From: an uncultured Poribacteria bacterium | GTDB lineage: Bacteria > Poribacteria > WGA-4E > WGA-3G | DNA: 64,000 nucleotides | Assembly (NCBI GenBank): GCA_958295855.1 | Contig: OY282383.1 | Location: 2,212,481-2,276,480, forward strand | Direction: 5' to 3' | Shown here: piece by piece, positions 62,001 through 64,000 of the stretch | Layout of the letters: every line of letters starts with the position of its first letter | Numbering within the stretch: position 1 is the stretch's first letter | The notes under the pieces: model-generated | Database searches by the model: none | Seen by the model: only the letters and a program-made list of their open reading frames with translations | Told to the model about the DNA's origin: nothing | Position numbers and translations under genes: made by a program

Positions 62001-62958
62001 CCGAAACCGCTAACTGCTCCATCAATATATCATTTATGGAAACGGTTGGCACTTGAGCGGTGATGTGCCCCGTCAGGCTTTCATCCGGGTTACCCTTCGC
62101 TTCCAATGTAATCTCTGCTGTGCCTCGGAGGGTGTGTTCGGAGTTTATAATTTTTTGTACATCTGCGGCATCAATTGTCAGCCTCATCTCCGTGTCCCAC
62201 GTGCCTTGGCCCCAACTGCCGCTGAGTTTCAGAGCAGAGTTACCGGATTTAAACTGAAGTTCCGCCAATTCACCACCATGCGCGGATAAGAAAAACGAGC
62301 CCGCAAACGGTTCAACCGGCACCTCTGTTCCCTCGAAGCCAAAACTGCCTTTATCAACAGAAAAGTTACCTGTATGAGCCCATGCATCTAACGAGCCGTT
62401 CAATTCAACCTTAATACCGGGTATCTCAATTTTAAAGTTCCGCTGTGTATCCGTAAAGTAAAAGGCACCGTCAGTGATGGCAATATCGGCAACCGCAAAC
62501 TCGAAGTCCGATGATTCTTGCGAAGACTCTCGAAGCACCTGTGTGAGGTTTATCTTTCCTGCCGCCTGGGGTGGTATTAACCCCTGCTTTGCATCCCCAC
62601 CCGCCCGGTTCCAGCGTGCGTACACTTCCGGAGAATCGATCTCTAAGGCGGTGACAAGAAATTTGCGGCGGAGCAGGCCGAGCAAGTTGTATTTTAGTTT
62701 AATGGCAGATGTCGAAATTACAGGTTCCTGAGTAGCTCGCTCGGAAATGGCGAATTTCTCAACGCGAACGCCTGTTAGGATATCGCCACTTAATTTGCCA
62801 ACCGTAATGCTGTATTCCTGAGCCACTTGCTTTTGAAGGGCATTTACAAGTGGCTTCCGGAGATAATTCAAAAAAGCGTCTGAACGGATAAAAAGAAATC
62901 CGCTGAAGCTACAGAGAAATATAAAGAGCAGGAGTATTATGAAGAACTTTTTTCGCAC
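56056..62958 (-). CDS. tamB: TamB-like translocation/assembly protein (DUF490) with many palindromic inserts
   Basis: About 2300 residues, larger than typical TamB. An N-terminal membrane anchor (KFFIILLLFIFLCSFSGFLF) precedes AsmA-like sequence and a long beta-rich, hydrophobic-groove stretch; the end is the DUF490 C-terminus (ADIIALLSPGSSISRAFGGI, then ISAEYPLPFGDNMSIKMERD and FQWEQRF). TamB spans the periplasm and works with an Omp85 partner, here the next gene 130 bp downstream, in envelope biogenesis or lipid transport. GTG at 62958 has AAGGA 9 nt upstream; an ATG at 62967 overlaps that site. About ten repeat insertions lie in the coding sequence without stops. Confidence 0.9.
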   Translation of the reverse strand: MRKKFFIILLLFIFLCSFSGFLFIRSDAFLNYLRKPLVNALQKQVAQEYSITVGKLSGDILTGVRVEKFAISERATQEPVISTSAIKLKYNLLGLLRRKFLVTALEIDSPEVYARWNRAGGDAKQGLIPPQAAGKINLTQVLRESSQESSDFEFAVADIAITDGAFYFTDTQRNFKIEIPGIKVELNGSLDAWAHTGNFSVDKGSFGFEGTEVPVEPFAGSFFLSAHGGELAELQFKSGNSALKLSGSWGQGTWDTEMRLTIDAADVQKIINSEHTLRGTAEITLEAKGNPDESLTGHITAQVPTVSINDILMEQLAVSAEFTAQGLTVKNATGKIADGEVSGKGRIAKATGAAEQRFTYSGTMSVKDVQLLSLLPMFVELPEGNPHLNSGALAGTAQVRGDTSGMLHLESSMQLSGAAFLVKRNSPAEQSGVNALNTEIALKDSFLNCTISAAAGHNAQVTADGSLDTAPLNIEGPLNNLQLALRDVDFGKLFQIFDSAPFAGTGSITAQITKEGTARGYVEVPATTFMDNPIGVLTGNFRYAEGRMFIENGHLTKGESRIEIAGTVDIEGELPANLQIVAAPLKMDSDYTKLLMGEAYPVEGTLTGELKLDGSLTHLDGRGTFAVNAGKAWGIRLDALTLPLEIDDYTITIANFEITARDQLVTLDLRQTANGDFDLGIKNSPDKPVQLAEIATAADIIDFPFDAQLDVSVVGHQKQPKDLDMHIELDFSELTFLGNPLGDVSLFGRLVERSKTKGISPASRDKYPSGEPDIFDFHGHGFEETSRIRGYISMATDNPYHFEMQSKAMDVTPILRILHPALEAITGTGDSLCEITGTLAELAPPAATGGTDSTSALVYTPQSGVNTLPSDEIFNAVKTTERSQRTRHGQKYPYDVDITILSTQLRYNTLHFTNAEPIRLQLVDDVWTFSAFSLMEENHPQTEPFIQLTGTFDAESEAMDIRAASTGFALDAFGTAFGLPPSSIEMSGTARYALTATGTIASPIVAGEWAVPTLAVKTEIGEIDLSSTNCAITYQDNTLNIEPFSLQLLGNPLQVEGDITVHPEDFNKSRLNLYLTAVELHLPLFADLIKNGIPDDTKKLLTVEGAPLIEGVLGVSAEVRGSIAKPIIAVNAHTPQHHPIRLGVFAKPITLEKLRAVTTIDGKFVDIREVEANGQIGDGDYKVRGEVSFSTPAETPQTEPYQEFDLDVSMAQLAVEDVAPLFLPANSNGAFPVHGTVSGTAKLTGTGFHPAMITATCKVNQLKLQVYNRTGAETELYLPLQSRGNIPSRPLNHNSESVFIPACRANTFATSYKAQVPVFHVTHNLPFRLQYDKGNLAGHLPLRITSAATETNINVNIAGTRTSPHITAKWQGTIKVLALQAGINTDDKKPPTRATTQSRLQNAGNTLGNVGDVQYRDKRINIVSIELSDNSNRLTLNGMIPFDLQFAAMDISERFLTEPLDVQLRGHELPLNFFPGLVQVFSKEKLQQKPPTRASSRYQQPQRTEYSARNDGVVDINLALQGTTRSPHLHGEVSVQAARLHLNTFDGLLTNVTLQLKAQQGLIDVAKLQFEMEGGKCTLEQAQLILDGLTPKRFELIGLKFKQYPLGSTVQKAGLLDGLEEIKGHVTATLNKLIIPLDSFFQSTETSALVYTPQSGANTLPSDESSNQLQTTAETTQTQPYEKLMQESIGEFSIDSLSFGFVALGRHYDFSTAQPILILLDSGKLRLEGFRLEALPPSTRNVEKSPLVYTPQSGANTLPSDESSNQFQTPAETPEVEPYEKRDVSIAGYGRWDMDGELLASLQLENFDVSVLNAVLPPEYRVKGTLSAGITITGSNAAPKVKVQWEGQGLGINQADIDTFTAELHYADRRWVISEDNPARLTLGANQLTASGTIPFYYTLRSTAVSPTELLEGNIRLEMKALEVLPLINPFLQSVSGTGTITATVGGTLAAPRLVGSGEFDEVAFEIPNAGVSLKDTAVLLNFSETGLNIERLEGKLNRGDFSVTGGIASDWLNVNNIALNAYLAGNTFVQPGQYQLNIDSANFHIDGHPTEPRLTGAVNIRAGHYEQDWENVRDWFAGTTVTEAEVALDTPLLRNIQLDIEMNLPSNFHLLSSLGGPTDIEIACFGRLVGPIQQPIFSGDVSILRGKISIFTQIFEFVEGSAISNQSTVDFHPALNISLQTPNPIRGVLLRDGNTADVIVRASITGTLNNTNLSFVPEMLNTTSTEVLTDADIIALLSPGSSISRAFGGITFTLFSGLEPDARHISAEYPLPFGDNMSIKMERDENGEYGVDFQWEQRF
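57616..57732. repeat. Composite palindromic repeat in tamB
   Basis: Translated as SPLVYTPQSGANTLPSDESS...TPEVEPYEK. About 117 bp, near residues 1743-1781. Confidence 0.9.
57910..58026. repeat. Composite palindromic repeat in tamB
   Basis: Translated as SALVYTPQSGANTLPSDESS...TQTQPYEK. Almost identical to 55218-55334 in the neighbouring gene. Confidence 0.9.
58428..58506. repeat. Family-2 repeat in tamB
   Basis: TTCCTTGCGGAGTACTC...GGAAGCTCTCGTCGGAGGTTT; translated as QQKPPTRASSRYQQPQRTEY then SARND. Confidence 0.85.
58735..58840. repeat. Family-2 plus GTAT-hairpin composite in tamB
   Basis: GCGTTCTGTAGTCTTGACTG...CTCTCGTCGGAGG followed by GGTATTTATCCCTGCTTGCAGGGCTAATACC. Translated as VLALQAGINTDDKKPPTRAT and then TQSRLQNAGNTLG. 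Confidence 0.85.
59035..59070. repeat. GTAT-hairpin element in tamB, third frame
   Basis: AAAGGTATTAGCCCTGC-AA-GCAGGGATAAATACC; translated as SVFIPACRANTF, yet another frame of the same core. Confidence 0.85.
59099..59133. repeat. GTAT-hairpin element in tamB
   Basis: GGTATGTTACCCCTGC-TTT-GCAGGGGCAAATACA; translated as LYLPLQSRGNIP. Confidence 0.85.
59352..59390. repeat. Partial composite repeat in tamB
   Basis: TTGGTAAGGTTCAGTTTGTGGG...GCTGGGGTTG is the left part of the composite, without the hairpin. Translated as TPAETPQTEPYQE. Confidence 0.75.
60297..60398. repeat. Composite palindromic repeat in tamB
   Basis: Hairpin and CTCGTCGGAGG parts are intact, but the left third is replaced (GTGCGTTGACTGCGTTCGGTC). 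Translated as SALVYTPQSGVNTLPSDEIF. Confidence 0.85.
60656..60692. repeat. GTAT-hairpin element in tamB
   Basis: GGGTATTTATCCCTGC-TT-GCAGGGCTAATACC; translated as KGISPASRDKYPSG, a further frame. Confidence 0.85.
61651..61680. repeat. Decayed GTAT-hairpin element in tamB
   Basis: GAGGGCATTTACCCCACTTTGCTCGGCAGG keeps the ACCCC arm but its partner is mutated. Translated as PAEQSGVNAL. Confidence 0.6.
62571..62602. repeat. Decayed GTAT-hairpin element in tamB
   Basis: GTGGTATTAACCCCTGCTTTGCATCCCC; one arm intact. Translated as GDAKQGLIPP. Confidence 0.6.
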
Positions 62959-62964
62959 TTTTAA

Positions 62965-63176
62965 CATTCCTTGCGGAGTACTGCAGTTTCCGCTGTAGTT
63001 TTCAATATGTTGTAAATCTCGTCGGAGGTTTTTGATGTAATTTTTTGTCTATTACAAATCTCGTCGGAGGGATCTTATGTAAACCTTGCGTCAGAAACCT
63101 CCGACGACATCTATAGTGCATTGCTGTGCCTATCTTGCCTTCTCAATTCTCCGCAAGGAATGACGGAATGACGAAA
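62965..63176. repeat. Family-2 repeat cluster between tlyA and tamB
   Basis: CTTGCGGAGTACTG at the tamB start, three CTCGTCGGAGG-type ends (63018, 63059 and, inverted, 63096) and a final CTCCGCAAGGAATGACG (63149-63165). It supplies the tamB ribosome-binding site and runs into the tlyA 3' end. Confidence 0.75.
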
Positions 63177-64000
63177 ATGCCGTGTCAACGACTTCGCTAA
63201 CGAATGTGGCGGTGTTTGTAGTTTTCCTGCTTTGCAGGGCAACTACCTCTCCCCCACGCGCCTTCATGTTATCAGGCAGGTTCGTCGTATCGCAATTCAT
63301 TACGCCAGGTATGCTTCCCTGCAAAGCAGGGTTACATACAAAATGAAACCAAAGCAGGTACTCAATGTTGCCGATGTCCCAATGGATGGGTGAATACGTT
63401 AACCCCATCACCGTAGCCCCCAGTTTCTGCGTGGCAAAGGCAATGAGATTGTCTATTGTCTGGATATGAACGTGTTTATCATGCACAACCCCGCCCTTCT
63501 TGACATGGGCTCGCCCTGCCTCAAACTGCGGCTTCATCAGTGCAATTATGTCAAAGTAGCAAGGGCTTTCGTCATTCCTTGCGGAGTAATCAGATGGCAG
63601 GACACATCGAGCACGACACTGTAGCTCTCGTCGGAGGTTTTTGCTGCCTTGACTTTGAACGTAGCGGCCCGGCTGTTCATGCGGGGTTGTGAGGAGATTC
63701 ACAACAACCGGCAGGACGCTTCGTAAAGAGATAAAGGAGACATCAATTACCGCAAGGGATATCGGGTGTTTAAACGCCTTGGGGGACATAAGCCGGATAT
63801 TCGTTTTCTCAATCGTCTGCACCTGTGGATGTGTACGGAGTTTCCACGCGAGTTGTCCGTAACCTACATCAACAGCATAGACAAATCCCGCACCGTGCTG
63901 GAGGAGGCAATCCGTGAAGCCGCCCGTTGACGCACCAACATCCAGCGCAACCCGATTTTGTACATCTACATTAAACAAACGTAGTGCCTTTTCAAGTTTC
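63130..64000 (-). CDS. tlyA: TlyA-family rRNA methyltransferase (5' end outside window)
   Basis: The frame is open at the window edge, so the N-terminal S4 RNA-binding domain is missing; the visible part begins KLEKALRLFNVDVQNR. SAM-binding motif ALDVGASTGGFTDCLL, then VDVGYGQLAWKLR, VIDVSFISL and LMKPQFE identify TlyA, a 2'-O-methyltransferase of 16S/23S rRNA. Between VVNLLTTPHEQ and FDIIALMKPQ a family-2 repeat is translated (NLRRELQCRARCVLPSDYSA), and two palindromes extend the C-terminus beyond the usual end IEYLLW. Probably co-transcribed with tamB. The insertion near the catalytic core may affect activity. Confidence 0.88.
   Translation of the reverse strand, partial: KLEKALRLFNVDVQNRVALDVGASTGGFTDCLLQHGAGFVYAVDVGYGQLAWKLRTHPQVQTIEKTNIRLMSPKAFKHPISLAVIDVSFISLRSVLPVVVNLLTTPHEQPGRYVQSQGSKNLRRELQCRARCVLPSDYSARNDESPCYFDIIALMKPQFEAGRAHVKKGGVVHDKHVHIQTIDNLIAFATQKLGATVMGLTYSPIHWDIGNIEYLLWFHFVCNPALQGSIPGVMNCDTTNLPDNMKARGGEVVALQSRKTTNTATFVSEVVDTAFSSFRHSLRRIEKAR
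63215..63252. repeat. GTAT-hairpin-type element in the tlyA tail
   Basis: GTTTGTAGTTTTCCTGC-TTT-GCAGGGCAACTACC; translated as GEVVALQSRKTTNT. Confidence 0.75.
63306..63341. repeat. GTAT-hairpin element in the tlyA tail
   Basis: AGGTATGCTTCCCTGC-AAA-GCAGGGTTACATAC; translated as VCNPALQGSIPGV. Confidence 0.85.
63572..63645. repeat. Family-2 repeat inside tlyA
   Basis: ATTCCTTGCGGAGTAATC...CTGTAGCTCTCGTCGGAGGTTT. It interrupts a conserved part of the TlyA fold without breaking the frame. Confidence 0.85.

Overview
The window looks like a chromosomal segment of an uncultured Gram-negative bacterium. It encodes an Omp85/TamB outer-membrane assembly pair, a TonB-dependent receptor, several lipoproteins and a PorV/PorQ-like protein. 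The mixture of sulfatase, phytanoyl-CoA dioxygenase, Gfo/Idh/MocA, Ldh2, sugar-phosphate isomerase, PmoA-like, Uma2 and retropepsin-like genes with many short repeats suggests Candidatus Poribacteria or a neighbouring lineage. That placement is inference from gene content; I see no rRNA or other phylogenetic marker.

Layout. 1-13 kb: HEAT-repeat lipoprotein (cut by the edge), fused glycyl-tRNA synthetase, sulfatase, retropepsin-like pair, PorV-like protein with a large secreted protein, and a GT39-like glycosyltransferase. 13.4-16.5 kb: three tandem copies of a two-gene module (small ORF plus PD-(D/E)XK-like protein). 16.5-25 kb: TonB receptor, recO, tRNA-Pro, a CNNM/CorC-ybeY-phoH cluster and two paralogous lipoproteins. 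25-39 kb: catabolic and accessory genes, an orphan adenine methylase, a selenoprotein whose UGA hides its first 16 codons, two secreted proteins with a shared C-terminal tail, and a duplicated VNTR-containing membrane-protein array. 39-43 kb: DUF1156 DNA methylase and the substrate-binding protein of a nucleoside-type (BMP) ABC transporter. 43-52 kb, plus strand: two tandem AAA-ATPase/nuclease paralogues, a PmoA-like protein and the BMP transporter ATPase and two permeases. 52-64 kb, minus strand: Omp85 protein, a giant TamB and tlyA (cut by the edge).

The most striking property is dispersed short palindromic elements that sit between genes and also inside conserved genes, where they are translated without breaking the frame. 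The core is a 31-40 bp hairpin bounded by GTAT...ATAC with an arm such as CCCCGC/GCGGGG or CCCTGC/GCAGGG. It occurs alone or joined to a second repeat (ends CTCGTCGGAGG and CTTGCGGAGTA) to form a composite of about 117 bp. Insertions occur in glyQS (at the alpha/beta hinge), the Omp85 gene, tamB, tlyA and a small ORF. The small ORF exists nearby with and without the element, giving a natural empty site. One composite is read in two different frames inside the same gene. The arrangement resembles Rickettsia palindromic elements, but the sequence is different. Some repeats also appear to supply ribosome-binding sites or stop codons to adjacent genes.

Functional links: the BMP receptor (42-43 kb) and the ATPase/permeases (47.7-51.8 kb) should form one nucleoside-type importer; Omp85 and TamB are an envelope-assembly pair; phoH-ybeY-CNNM is a common bacterial neighbourhood; the 25-39 kb genes look like carbohydrate or organic-compound catabolism.
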